In this document: positions 9,141-17,472 of the stretch, piece after piece
Position numbering within the stretch: the first letter of the stretch is position 1
Layout of the letters: each line of letters begins with the position of its first letter
Assembly (NCBI GenBank): GCA_937897325.1
Contig: CALCOY010000098.1
Span: forward strand, 37,326 to 101,325
Direction: 5' to 3'
Source: an uncultured Shimia sp.
Lineage (GTDB): Bacteria; Pseudomonadota; Alphaproteobacteria; Rhodobacterales; Rhodobacteraceae
Length of the DNA stretch: 64,000 nucleotides
Position numbers and translations under genes: made by a program
The notes under the pieces: model-generated
The model's input: the letters and a program-made list of their open reading frames with translations, nothing else
What the model was told of the DNA's origin: nothing
Databases searched by the model: none

Positions 9141-10055
9141 ATGACCCTCCACGCTCCTCTCGACAGCCAGACATCGAGCCCCACGGCCCACGCGCTTGAG
9201 ACCCTTGCCCTTCATGGTGCAACGCCCCCGGAAGATGAAACCGACCACCGCACCCTGCCCGACCCAGATCAAACCGCATGCGCCATCAAATCCATGGTCG
9301 AGGCAACCTATATGCTCCTCGCTGACACGCAGCTCGAGGACGATCTCGAAGAGCTCCTATGGTCGCTCACCAATATCTTCCATCGGCGTCTTGGCATAAT
9401 CAAACGCCGACTTGATGAAAACGAGACTGAACAACGCCAGCTCATGCGCGAACAGGATGGATCTGAAGTGAAGAGCCTTGAGCTGGAGCGCCAAATCGCG
9501 CGAGGTCAAAAGCTGATCGATCACCGTGACGCCTATGAAGCGATGCGAGATCACGCGGTGGAACAGTTCAAAGTCGAAACCGGATCGGTCTGGTTGCCAC
9601 GAACAGGGTCCCGGACGTCCAACAAGGGACTGACCGCTTCGGTCATCGACAGCCGTAACTTCATCTCTGCAGAGCGCCGCAAGAAGAACGAGGTCCACTG
9701 CCCAGACGGCACGCGGATCGCATTTACAGGCGGTGACTACCAGGACCACGAGACGATTTGGCATGTGCTCGATCAGACCCGGGCGAAATACCCTGACATG
9801 ATCCTCCTACATGGTGGCACGCCTAAGGGCGCAGAGCATATCGCAAGTCTCTGGGCTGAGAACCGAGGCGTCTCGCAAGTGGTCTTCAAGCCCGATTGGG
9901 CCGCACATAACAAGGCCGCACCGTTCAAGCGCAATGACAAACTGCTGGACGCGATGCCCAAGGGCGTCATTGCTTGCCCCGGATCAGGCATCACTGACAA
10001 CCTCGTGGACAAAGCCCGCAAGCTGGGCATTCCGATCAAGCGGGTCGGGAGCTAA
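9141..10055 (+). CDS. DUF2493 (SLOG-like) protein
   Basis: A 304-residue protein. The first half is helical and charged (coiled-coil-like around residues 85-140). The C-terminal 120 residues hold the DUF2493 domain: RIAFTGGDYQD, MILLHGGTPKGAEHIASLW and CPGSGITDNLVDKARK, a Rossmann-type nucleotide-binding fold of the SLOG superfamily (YspA-like). The ATG has AAAGGA nine bases upstream. It is the last rightward gene of the backbone block and ends convergently with a small leftward gene. SLOG proteins bind nucleotides or nucleotide-derived ligands; the ligand here is unknown. Confidence 0.8.
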   Translation: MTLHAPLDSQTSSPTAHALETLALHGATPPEDETDHRTLPDPDQTACAIKSMVEATYMLLADTQLEDDLEELLWSLTNIFHRRLGIIKRRLDENETEQRQLMREQDGSEVKSLELERQIARGQKLIDHRDAYEAMRDHAVEQFKVETGSVWLPRTGSRTSNKGLTASVIDSRNFISAERRKKNEVHCPDGTRIAFTGGDYQDHETIWHVLDQTRAKYPDMILLHGGTPKGAEHIASLWAENRGVSQVVFKPDWAAHNKAAPFKRNDKLLDAMPKGVIACPGSGITDNLVDKARKLGIPIKRVGS

Positions 10056-10267
10056 CGCTCCCGATTTCGGGTTCCTTTGGCTCTCTTCTTCACGGGGGAG
10101 CTAGCAGGATCTGCGATCTCGCCAAGCACGGAGAGCTCGCTCAGCACATCCACAGGATCGCGCGCCAAAGCGTCAGTGACATACTTGCGTAAGCTATCGC
10201 TGGTCTCAGGATTGTTCTTAAGCTCTGCGAGCCGCAGCAAAGCGTGTTTCAGGTCCTGGCTTGCCAT
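10052..10267 (-). CDS. Small charged helical protein, unknown function
   Basis: A 71-residue protein from ATG (a GTG 33 bases upstream is the alternative). It is helical, with leucine-spaced segments (LKHALLRLAELKNN, VDVLSELSVLGEIAD) and a basic C-terminus (KKRAKGTRNRER). It overlaps the DUF2493 stop codon by four bases in convergent orientation and is divergent from the dotD operon, on the other side of the putative tra operator at 10319. That position would suit a transfer regulator, but there is no clear DNA-binding motif, so this is only a guess. Confidence 0.5.
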   Translation of the reverse strand: MASQDLKHALLRLAELKNNPETSDSLRKYVTDALARDPVDVLSELSVLGEIADPASSPVKKRAKGTRNRER

Positions 10268-10318
10268 CAAATACGTTCTCAGTTGACGCGCGAAAAACAC
10301 TCTGGTTTATCATCATAC

Positions 10319-10342
10319 ATAACGTTACATATAACGATATAA
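10319..10342. promoter_or_regulatory. Tandem 12-mer operator of the dotD-dotC-dotB operon
   Basis: Two direct 12-base units, ATAACGTTACAT and ATAACGATATAA, end 56 bases before the dotD start. The same arrangement, with 20 of 24 bases identical, occurs at 39646-39669 between the divergent tra operons. The repeat of the layout and distance in a second transfer promoter suggests a shared regulator binding site. TAACGTTA inside it is a perfect palindrome. Confidence 0.6.
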
Positions 10343-10398
10343 AAGGGCGCGTGAGACAAAAGTGATGTCAGCCCGAATGTAATGAGGCGGGTTTGGCA

Positions 10399-10905
10399 AT
10401 GATGCGAATTGTGCTTGTTTTAGCGCTTGGAGGACTGAGCTCCTGTACGACTGCAACGCCGGAAAGCGCACCGTCGGTTTCAAGCTTGGTCGAGCAACAG
10501 ACGTTCGATATCAACCGTGAGGTCGCAGATGCTGGGCTCTACAACGGTGTCCTCGAGCCCATCGCAATCCGGCAGGTGGTGATCCGTAACCCAGAGCACG
10601 TGACCGATGAGGAGCTGTTCCGGGTTGTGAATGCGGAGTTCACAGGAAAGATCGAAGACCTGGTCTCGATCATTGCGCGCGAAACAGGTTACCGCGTCAT
10701 CGCGGATGGTGAAAAGCCAGGCGCGCCGATTGTGATCGTGCTCGTTCAACAGAATTTGCCCGCCATTGGTGCATTGCGCGAAGCGTTCCACCAGGCCAAG
10801 GGCCGCGCGAAAGTCTTTGTCGACCAATCTGCCAAGACCATGACGATCCACTACCGACGTCATGAAGCAAGCCCGGTCCCAGATCTGGAGGACCGCGAGA
10901 TATGA
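10399..10905 (+). CDS. DotD/TraH-family lipoprotein of the type IV secretion core
   Basis: A 168-residue protein with a lipoprotein signal: a short hydrophobic stretch, then GLSSC with the lipidated cysteine near residue 17. The C-terminal domain (residues 70-150) has the DotD-type secretin-like N-domain pattern, with LVSIIARETGYRV followed by strand and VFVDQSAKTMTIHY. In Dot/Icm and IncI systems DotD and DotC are outer-membrane lipoproteins that help DotH insert. The start is chosen at the first ATG; TTG at 10393 and ATG at 10402 are alternatives. The stop overlaps the dotC start (ATGA). Confidence 0.8.
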   Translation: MMRIVLVLALGGLSSCTTATPESAPSVSSLVEQQTFDINREVADAGLYNGVLEPIAIRQVVIRNPEHVTDEELFRVVNAEFTGKIEDLVSIIARETGYRVIADGEKPGAPIVIVLVQQNLPAIGALREAFHQAKGRAKVFVDQSAKTMTIHYRRHEASPVPDLEDREI

Positions 10906-11801
10906 TCAAATGCCAAGTGAAGCACACCGTCGTTTTGATGGCGGCCTTCGTTTTATCAGCCTGTGAGACCTTGGAGCTCTTGAACGCGCCAGAAGACCTG
11001 CCGCCGCCCCCCATCGTGGTGGGTGGTCCCGATCAATATCGCAGCGACCGCGCCCCGGAAACCTTCTCTCAGTTTACAGCGCGGGCACAACGCGGGAGTT
11101 TTGAAACTGAGATCGAAGAAGAGCGCTACGATCTCTTGCGTGACGCAGCCCTCTCCTACGCCGCTCAGGCCGGTTATGAACGCCGCGTCTGGCAAATCAT
11201 GCGCCAGCTTGAGGCCGATAGCCCAAAGCTGTCCCAGTCTTTTGATTTCAATCGTGTCGCCTATCGTGCGCCCCAGGAAACGGGTTACATCCTGCCGCCC
11301 GTTGTGTCTCGAGCCACGGCGGCCATCAATGTCGCAGAGAACGGTCGCTCGGCAGTTGCAGCGGACGAATACTACCGCATCGAAATCCCAGGCCGCATCA
11401 CCACCGTCGTGCCGACATGGCGGGACTATCTCGTCATTCCGCTAGAGGAGCCCGCCAGGCAGAACGACGATTTCTTGCCGCAGAACCGCGAAGAAAAACG
11501 GGTCTTCGCGAGGTTTGCGGCCGAGGGCTGGCAGGCCGGAGTTGAACAAGCTGACGAAGCACTGGCGCTGAATTTTGCCCGTCTGCGCCGCGACTACCTT
11601 GGGATGATCGAGTATCGCCGCATGGTGCAAGCGGGCCTCATAACCGAGATGATCATCCGGGATTCTGAGCGGCGGGCAACGGGTGCAGGTGAGGAACTCT
11701 TCATTGCGGAGCGCCGCGTTCAGATCATCAATGCTGCACGCTTTGTCCGAGACCCCTCAAAATGGCGTCCGCTACAACGCCGTGTCGCCGTCATCAAATG
11801 A
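10902..11801 (+). CDS. DotC/TraI-family lipoprotein
   Basis: A 299-residue protein with a signal peptide and lipobox LSAC near residue 20, then a Pro-rich linker. The body carries the DotC features: LRDAALSYAAQAG near residue 85, TGYILPPVV near residue 125, TTVVPTWRDYLV near residue 166 and GVEQADEALALNFARLRRDY. In the Dot/Icm and IncI systems DotC anchors the core complex to the outer membrane with DotD and DotH. It is coupled by four-base overlaps to both neighbours, dotD and dotB, in the same order as IncI traH-traI-traJ. Confidence 0.87.
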   Translation: MIKCQVKHTVVLMAAFVLSACETLELLNAPEDLPPPPIVVGGPDQYRSDRAPETFSQFTARAQRGSFETEIEEERYDLLRDAALSYAAQAGYERRVWQIMRQLEADSPKLSQSFDFNRVAYRAPQETGYILPPVVSRATAAINVAENGRSAVAADEYYRIEIPGRITTVVPTWRDYLVIPLEEPARQNDDFLPQNREEKRVFARFAAEGWQAGVEQADEALALNFARLRRDYLGMIEYRRMVQAGLITEMIIRDSERRATGAGEELFIAERRVQIINAARFVRDPSKWRPLQRRVAVIK

Positions 11802-12982
11802 TCGACCTGAACGCTCTTGTTCTCGAAGCGGATGATCCATCATCGCCAGAGGTGCGTCTTCTCAAATCTGAACCACATCGGTTCGATACGGATCTGGAAG
11901 CTTTTGAGCATTTACTGGTGGCAGCGGCCCTCAAAGGCGCGTCGGACATCAATATCAGCGCTGATCTCCGCATCCGCGTGCAGATCCATGGCGAGCAGAA
12001 GTTCGCAACTAGACGACCGCTTCTTCTTCCGGAGGCGCAGTCTATGTTGGCTCATCTCTGGTCTGCCAATGACGCCATGTCTCTTGTCAGCGCGGGCCGC
12101 GCACTGGACTTTTCATATGAGAAGAAAGTGGATCGCCGCCGTGCGCAACGTTTCCGCGTCAACGCCGTTGGCGAACAGCGACATGGGACAAATGGTGTGC
12201 AAATCACCCTTCGCGTTTTGCCCGACACAACTCCGACCCTTGATGATGTTGGCTTAGAAGCCGAACTCCGCGATAAGCTCGAACCCACCAGTGGGATCAT
12301 CGTCGTCGCAGGAGCTACGGGCCACGGCAAGTCGACGACAATGGCGGCTATGACACGTTGCCATCTTGAGAACGCACCGCACTCTCGAAAGATCGTCGAT
12401 CTTCAAGCGCCCATTGAATACACCTTCAGGGATATCGACACGGACGCGGCAGACACACCGTCATTCATCAGCCAGTCTGAAGTTGGCATCGGTCGCAACA
12501 TTCCAAGCTTTGCTGAGGGCATTCGCGCTGCCATGCGCCGGGCGCCCGCGATCATCAACGTCGGAGAGAGTAGGGATCGTGAGAGCATGGAGGCCTGTAT
12601 CGAGGCCTGCCTCACTGGGCACCTCGTCAATACGACGACACATGCTGGCTCCATCGCAGAAGCGCTTAGGCGCATGGCGTTCCTGTTTCCGCCAGAGGAG
12701 CAAGCCGCGCGCTCCTTCGATTTGATGACGTCCCTCAACCTTATCATCTGGCAACGGTTGGTGAAGCGGGCCGACGGCAAAGGGCGTGTCGCGCTCAGGG
12801 AATATATGGTGTTCGACGAGAGGCTTCGCGCGAGGTTTCTGGAACGCCCAATCCTAGAGTGGGTTGGACTGGTCGACGATATCTTTGCAGAAGCTGTTTG
12901 GGATGAGACGATTTTGGCGCGATCGAAAGCGCATTCGTTGGAGTTGTTGGCAAAGCAGGGATCTATAGTCGGGCAAAACTAG
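11798..12982 (+). CDS. DotB/TraJ-family secretion ATPase
   Basis: A 394-residue cytoplasmic ATPase of the PilT/VirB11 class. Walker A is GATGHGKST near residue 170, the Asp box region reads VDLQAPIEYTF near residue 202, a Walker B-like NVGESRDRES follows near residue 251, and the His box is TTHAGS near residue 280. The start overlaps the dotC stop (ATGA); the frame extends 36 bases further upstream inside dotC. DotB energises the I-type secretion apparatus. It ends the first transfer operon; the remaining transfer genes resume only at 28.6 kb. Confidence 0.88.
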   Translation: MIDLNALVLEADDPSSPEVRLLKSEPHRFDTDLEAFEHLLVAAALKGASDINISADLRIRVQIHGEQKFATRRPLLLPEAQSMLAHLWSANDAMSLVSAGRALDFSYEKKVDRRRAQRFRVNAVGEQRHGTNGVQITLRVLPDTTPTLDDVGLEAELRDKLEPTSGIIVVAGATGHGKSTTMAAMTRCHLENAPHSRKIVDLQAPIEYTFRDIDTDAADTPSFISQSEVGIGRNIPSFAEGIRAAMRRAPAIINVGESRDRESMEACIEACLTGHLVNTTTHAGSIAEALRRMAFLFPPEEQAARSFDLMTSLNLIIWQRLVKRADGKGRVALREYMVFDERLRARFLERPILEWVGLVDDIFAEAVWDETILARSKAHSLELLAKQGSIVGQN

Positions 12983-13156
12983 CAAACCACAGTGCTTTCT
13001 GTCTTCCCGCAATGAGAGAGCGAAAGGAATCGTTTGTGTAACGCCTTCGGGAGATGCTTTCCCGCGCGCTCGAATTGTCCACGCTTCCGCAGTTGAGCTT
13101 AGCCATCACAATTCCGCAAATCGGTAGAAAATCCGCAGTAGGCCAATAGTATGCGG

Positions 13157-13693
13157 CTAGCTCGCGCCGCCGCTAAGCGAAATGCGATGCAGCACCCGCC
13201 GACCATCCAGGTGACGATGAAACATGGCCGCTGCGATATGCAACACCAAAAGGCCGCTGAGACCGACTGCGATCAGGTCATGTGCCTGGTCGGCGAACTG
13301 CGCGACTGGCACGTTCAGAGACAATGGAGGCAGCGGCACAAAACCGAAGAGGGTCACCGTAAACCCAAGTGCCGCGAGCTTTAGATATCCTGTGATCGGG
13401 AGCGCGAACAGGCACGCGTAGAGCGCGGTATGGGTGGCTGTGGCTGCGACGCGCAAAACTGGATTGTCGGACTTTGGCGGTGTGGGTGAACGCCAGCGGG
13501 CCGTAATCCTTGCCAGCGTCAGCAGAAACAGAAGCGCGCCGAGCGAGATGTGCGCCTGGACGAGCGCTTCGGCGAGGATTGGGCGCGGTTCGTAAAGTGC
13601 TACGTTCAGCAGGGCCAGCGTGATCTGGGCCGCGAGTAGCGCGACCGTTGTCCAATGGAGGATGCGTAGCGCAGGGCTATAGCGCGCTGTCAC
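13157..13693 (-). CDS. Cytochrome b561 family membrane protein
   Basis: A 178-residue protein with four hydrophobic segments. Histidines sit where b561/YodB-type proteins bind two b hemes: LRILHW near residue 14, QAHISLG near 47, ATHTALYA near 87 and LLVLHIAAAMFH near 153. It probably carries electrons between quinol and a periplasmic partner. Its ATG overlaps the stop of the upstream P460-like gene (ATGA), so the two are translated together, and that neighbour contains a c-type heme motif. This makes a small membrane-to-periplasm electron chain plausible. The substrate is unknown. Confidence 0.8.
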   Translation of the reverse strand: MTARYSPALRILHWTTVALLAAQITLALLNVALYEPRPILAEALVQAHISLGALLFLLTLARITARWRSPTPPKSDNPVLRVAATATHTALYACLFALPITGYLKLAALGFTVTLFGFVPLPPLSLNVPVAQFADQAHDLIAVGLSGLLVLHIAAAMFHRHLDGRRVLHRISLSGGAS

Positions 13694-14193
13694 TCGTGGG
13701 TGCCTTCGAGATAGGTATGCAGGTCGCAGGGGCTGCGCCCGCCGCGGTCACAGGTGAGGCGGGCCTCTCCTAGAGTAGGCGCGGCATCGAGGGACGGCTT
13801 GGTAAAGGTAAAATCCGTTTCCGCCGCGCGCGCGTGGCAGGAAAGGCAGGACGCCTGTGGCAGGGTCGCGAGGTTAACTGTGCCTTGCCCGTTGAAGGAG
13901 CCATAATGCCACTGCCCATCGACCTTTTGTTTGTGGAACACGGTGCTGAGGCTGCCGGGGCTGTAGTAGGTCTCCATCAAGATCCGGGTGCCATCGGGCA
14001 GCGGCGCGCCTGCATCGGTCGCCGCCAGAACGTCCGGTGTCGTGAGCATCCGCCGGTACGTTCCGTCCGTGCGATCCACTTGCGCGTAAGCGATAAAGGT
14101 CTCGCCGTAGCGATACGTGGGCGTCAGAGTCTCCGCCCAAACTGCGGCGGCCATGAGAATAGGCAGAGCAGCCAGCAGACAGTAGTCTCTCAT
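13690..14193 (-). CDS. Periplasmic cytochrome P460-like protein
   Basis: A 167-residue protein with a signal peptide (hydrophobic stretch ending AVWAE). A c-heme motif CLSCH is near residue 120. The fold signs (YAQVDRTDGTYRRM, PLPDGTRILMETYYSP, GQWHYGSFN) match the cytochrome P460-like family, which includes periplasmic heme enzymes acting on hydroxylamine or NO-related compounds and uncharacterised relatives. The start chosen has AAAGGA nine bases upstream; an earlier ATG is in frame but lacks a binding site and would spoil the signal peptide. Coupled to cytochrome b561 downstream. Family assignment is moderate. Confidence 0.65.
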   Translation of the reverse strand: MRDYCLLAALPILMAAAVWAETLTPTYRYGETFIAYAQVDRTDGTYRRMLTTPDVLAATDAGAPLPDGTRILMETYYSPGSLSTVFHKQKVDGQWHYGSFNGQGTVNLATLPQASCLSCHARAAETDFTFTKPSLDAAPTLGEARLTCDRGGRSPCDLHTYLEGTHE

Positions 14194-14252
14194 CTTGCGT
14201 CCTTTCGATATCGAGCGCGCCGCCCGGCGAGGGAACCGAGCGGCGCTGAGGT

Positions 14253-15599
14253 TCATCGCGCTATGACCATCGAGTGTGCACCACGGGCAACCGGCACGGA
14301 GTGTTCGGTCTTGATGAGTTGCGTATTGCCCGGGTCGAGGGGATCGGTCTGGATGCGCCAGAAGTCGATGCTGGAGCCCTCGCGGCGATCATCGAAGTGG
14401 TCATAGTTTGCGACAGCCAGATAGTTGCCGGAATTATCGAAGACAGCGGCTTCGGGCAGTATGCCATCATAGTTGAACGTGCCGATCTCGGTCATATCGC
14501 CGGTTTCCTGATCTAATGCGGCGAGTGTGACGGACGAATACCAGGTGATGCGCGGATCGTCGTAGGGCAGATAGCTACGCTCAAGGTTGGTCGTCGCGAC
14601 CCACCGGCCATCCGGCGACACGGCGAGGCCCTCTGGCGAAACACCTGTCATCACCCTGTCGATCAAGGCGTGCCGCACAGTGCCGTCGTCGCTCACTTCA
14701 GCATTCATGCGAACGGTCAAAAGTTGTCCGCGCGGGGCTTCGATCCAGATGCCTGCGATGTCAGGACCCCAGTAGAGGGCGTTTGTCACCGCGTGGTTGC
14801 CGTCCGGCGTGAAGAGCACACGGTAGGGCGCGCGATCGATATCGACCGTATTGCCAAAGGGTTTCACACTCAGATCGTCGCCGACGCGGGCAAACTGCAT
14901 CGTGTTGGCAAACTGGTTTATCCAAACCACGACGTTCTCGTCGGGGTGCCAGTCCATATCCATGATGTTGTCTTCGCCGAGCGCGTAGCCCTCGATCACC
15001 GGGGAGACCGGCGCGCTCAGGCTGCCATCCGCGCCGATCCGAAACAGTTGCATCGGGATTTCACCACCTGACCCGCCTTCAATGGAGTAGCTGACGGCGA
15101 GGATATCGCCCGTTGCATTGACACTGACCGAGATGGGCCGCTGGCCAACAGTGAGTGTCTGCAACACCTCGGGAGCTGTCGGATCGGCGAGACTTACAAC
15201 GGTCAGGGTCGAGCCGATGGCCTTGTCGCCAAAGCTGTGGACTTCGTCGTTGTCCGGGCGCGGCGCAAAGGTTTCGACGACAAAAGCGAAGCGTCCATCG
15301 GGTGTGATTTCAACGGCAGCGGGCGGGCCCGCCACTGAGTTCGACGCGAAGACTTCGGCTGCCTGCCAGTCGCGCGGATCACCAGCCAAGGGAATAACCG
15401 CAACTGTATCAGCGCCTTCGCGCGGACCAAGCATTCCGTTGACATAGGCCGACGACACCATGTCGGCGTCCTGAACGGAGACTAGAAACTGACCTTGGAA
15501 ATCGAGCTGGCCGCGCGCATCGCGGGATCCGGCTTCCTGGGCAACGACCGGCGTAGCAAGAGCAGTGGATATAGTGAGGGGAATGAGCAGTTTCTTCAC
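14253..15599 (-). CDS. Secreted beta-propeller protein (YncE-like)
   Basis: A 448-residue protein with a signal peptide (MKKLLIPLTISTALATPVVAQ) and about seven repeats of the type TPDGRFAFVVE, FTPDGNHAVTN and VSPDGRWVATTN, typical of YncE/lactonase-like seven-bladed propellers. There is no recognised catalytic site. AAAGGAG precedes the ATG. It is the first gene of a leftward operon with the P460-like and b561 genes, and it is divergent from a LysR regulator. A role as a periplasmic binding or scaffold partner of the cytochromes is inferred. Confidence 0.75.
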   Translation of the reverse strand: MKKLLIPLTISTALATPVVAQEAGSRDARGQLDFQGQFLVSVQDADMVSSAYVNGMLGPREGADTVAVIPLAGDPRDWQAAEVFASNSVAGPPAAVEITPDGRFAFVVETFAPRPDNDEVHSFGDKAIGSTLTVVSLADPTAPEVLQTLTVGQRPISVSVNATGDILAVSYSIEGGSGGEIPMQLFRIGADGSLSAPVSPVIEGYALGEDNIMDMDWHPDENVVVWINQFANTMQFARVGDDLSVKPFGNTVDIDRAPYRVLFTPDGNHAVTNALYWGPDIAGIWIEAPRGQLLTVRMNAEVSDDGTVRHALIDRVMTGVSPEGLAVSPDGRWVATTNLERSYLPYDDPRITWYSSVTLAALDQETGDMTEIGTFNYDGILPEAAVFDNSGNYLAVANYDHFDDRREGSSIDFWRIQTDPLDPGNTQLIKTEHSVPVARGAHSMVIAR

Positions 15600-15692
15600 G
15601 TGGATCTCCTTTCATGACGTGCAGCACCGCGCTTGAACCGCGCGTTTCCCGTCATAAAATTGATCGAAGAAGGCGACTTACGATGCAGTTGC

Positions 15693-15722
15693 ATGATAAG
15701 TTTGATAAACAGGAGTTATCAT
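15693..15722. promoter_or_regulatory. Inverted repeat at the LysR/propeller divergent promoter
   Basis: ATGATAA at 15693-15699 and TTATCAT at 15716-15722 are perfect inverted arms 16 bases apart. A TTGATAA copy lies between them. The right arm overlaps the bases between the ribosome binding site (AGGAG) and the GTG start of the LysR gene, a usual place for autoregulation by LysR proteins. Confidence 0.5.
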
Positions 15723-15724
15723 AA

Positions 15725-16573
15725 GTGTTCGCGCTCACCGACTACGAAAGCGTTATCGCCATCGCAGAAGAAGCCCACTTCGGGCGAGCGGCGCGACGCT
15801 TGAACGTGACCCAGCCTGCGCTGTCCTCTCGCCTTCGGCGTATCGAAGAGGAATTGGGCGTGCGCCTGTTCGACCGGGATCGTGGGGGCGTCAGTGTAAC
15901 GCCCGCAGGCGAACAATTTGTAGAGGGCGCCGAACGGGTTATCACCGCCGCCGAGGAAACCGCACAGTCAGCCCGCAATGCACAAGCCGGGCTGGGTCAA
16001 ACCCTGCGCATCGGCATGACCCAGGTTGCTGCCTATCAGATCGTCATCCCCACACTGATCGCCTTCCGCGGGCACCATCCACATGCAAGGGTGAAGCTGT
16101 ACGAAGGCACGACTGCTGGCCTGGAAAAGCGCCTCGAACAAGGCATGATCGACGCGGCATTTCTGCACCCGCCTCTCCATGCGCCTGACTTGTCAGAGAC
16201 CTTTCTTCTGTCGACTCCGATGGCACTTTTCGACGGTGATCCAGACCCAATGAGGCGGAAACCAATGGTGGCTTATCCCAGGGCCGAAGCCCCTGTACTG
16301 ATGGGCGCGCTGGCACGGCAAGCGTCTGAGGGCAGCGGTGAGTATCCTGCGGCGGAGGCCGATACGATGTTAGGCGCGATCATCCTGTCCCGGGCGGGCT
16401 TCGGGCCCTTTGCTGCGACCGCAGACTACCCTACCCCGTTCGAGAAATCAGAAGCCTGCCTAGCCTCAACAGATACTGGTTTGACGTTGGAAACGTCTAT
16501 CGCGCGACGCTTGCTCGACAGAAGACCGATGATTCAAACCTTGGTCAAATCAGCCGCTAGCGCCGTGGCGTAA
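15725..16573 (+). CDS. LysR-family transcription regulator
   Basis: A 282-residue protein with an N-terminal winged HTH (residues 3-60: AEEAHFGRAARRLNVTQPALS, LGVRLFDRD) and an OxyR-like effector domain beginning at about residue 90 (LRIGMTQVAAYQIVIP). The GTG start has AGGAG immediately upstream; it lies next to an inverted repeat. It is divergent from the propeller/P460/b561 operon and probably regulates it. The ligand cannot be told from the sequence. Confidence 0.8.
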   Translation: MFALTDYESVIAIAEEAHFGRAARRLNVTQPALSSRLRRIEEELGVRLFDRDRGGVSVTPAGEQFVEGAERVITAAEETAQSARNAQAGLGQTLRIGMTQVAAYQIVIPTLIAFRGHHPHARVKLYEGTTAGLEKRLEQGMIDAAFLHPPLHAPDLSETFLLSTPMALFDGDPDPMRRKPMVAYPRAEAPVLMGALARQASEGSGEYPAAEADTMLGAIILSRAGFGPFAATADYPTPFEKSEACLASTDTGLTLETSIARRLLDRRPMIQTLVKSAASAVA

Positions 16574-16806
16574 AAAAGAGTTGAGCATTCATACTCAGCC
16601 AAACCCGACCCGCGAAAACGGTGGCTTCTGTCCTCGTCTGGATGCCTCGCCGGATCAGCGCCTCCGCTCGGACGAACACTTGCGGTGAAGACAGCAAGGT
16701 TCTGGACGGCTTTTGACCCGTTCCAGCAGCGCTTAAAGGCTGGTTTGTGCAACACTGACGACGCACCGCCATTGCCTTAAGCGCAAAGGCGAGAAATTGG
16801 CCCGTG
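16574..16806. other. Non-coding gap with a possible IS end
   Basis: No convincing gene. At 16736-16750 the sequence CTGGTTTGTGCAACA is nearly the same as CTGGTTTATGCAACA at 25062-25076 (14 of 15). Read in reverse (TGTTGCATAAACCAG) this resembles the terminal repeats of IS5-family (IS903-group) elements. No transposase remnant could be recognised, so this is only a possible scar. Confidence 0.3.
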
Positions 16807-17472
16807 TTACTCAGCGACGCGAGAGTGTGCGCTGTCAAGCCACGGAAACATTTGAACGTAGCCGGTTTCAAATTGGGCAATTTGGTCTGCCTTTTGCAAC
16901 GTGAGCCCAATTTCATCCAAGCCAGATTTTAACTGTGCGTGGTCACTTGACGAAAGGCCCGCCCTTATGGCCGTCCCATCCCCCGGAAAAATTTGGAGCG
17001 CGTCCGTGTTCACAGTAATGCGGTTCGGCTTTTCAGTGGCGTACCGGCCAATGAGAACGTCTAGATCGTGCTGAGACACGGTGAGCGGCCACAAACCGTT
17101 CTTTATACAGTTGTTGTGGAAAATGCTCCCGAACTGGGTTGATATCAGCGCGCAAATCCCAAAGTCTTTCAGCGCCCAAACGGCATGCTCTCTCGAAGAG
17201 CCGCAGCCGAAGTTATATTCTCCGATGAGGATTTTTGCGTCTCGAAACCCCGGACGGTTCAGGATGAAATCTGGCTGCGGGCGGCCGTCACTATCAAACC
17301 TCTGATCGGCGAACAGCGCGTTTTCCAAGCCAGTTCGCTTGATCGTCTTCAGGAATTGCTTGGGATAAATCGCGTCGGTATCGACATTGATCCCGGGGAT
17401 AACGGCGCAAATCCCGTGGATTGTGCTATCCGGTTGGTCCTCATCGGACTGCGGAAATCCTGTGCGCAGCAT
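16807..17472 (-). CDS. LeuD-like small subunit of an isopropylmalate-type hydratase
   Basis: A 221-residue protein of the aconitase-superfamily swivel domain. Diagnostic motifs are NVDTDAIYPKQFLKTI near residue 34, GEYNFGCGSSREHAVWAL near residue 80 and FGSIFHNNCIKNGLWP near residue 110. LeuD-type subunits need a LeuC-type partner with the iron-sulfur cluster, and none is in this window. The ATG overlaps the DctM stop (TGATG), so it is coupled to the TRAP transporter genes, not to leucine synthesis. With the lyase upstream it may hydrate a substituted maleate or similar acid. Confidence 0.85.
   Translation of the reverse strand: MLRTGFPQSDEDQPDSTIHGICAVIPGINVDTDAIYPKQFLKTIKRTGLENALFADQRFDSDGRPQPDFILNRPGFRDAKILIGEYNFGCGSSREHAVWALKDFGICALISTQFGSIFHNNCIKNGLWPLTVSQHDLDVLIGRYATEKPNRITVNTDALQIFPGDGTAIRAGLSSSDHAQLKSGLDEIGLTLQKADQIAQFETGYVQMFPWLDSAHSRVAE

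Noticed and set aside
8810..9199. Frames crossing the structured leader before the DUF2493 gene
   Set aside because: Translations are low in complexity (Gly/Pro/Arg-rich) and start codons lack binding sites; the inverted repeats explain the sequence better.
16534..16916. Minus-strand frames in the gap before the LeuD-like gene
   Set aside because: No domain and no ribosome binding site; one overlaps the conserved end of LeuD on the same strand in another frame. Kept only as a possible IS scar.
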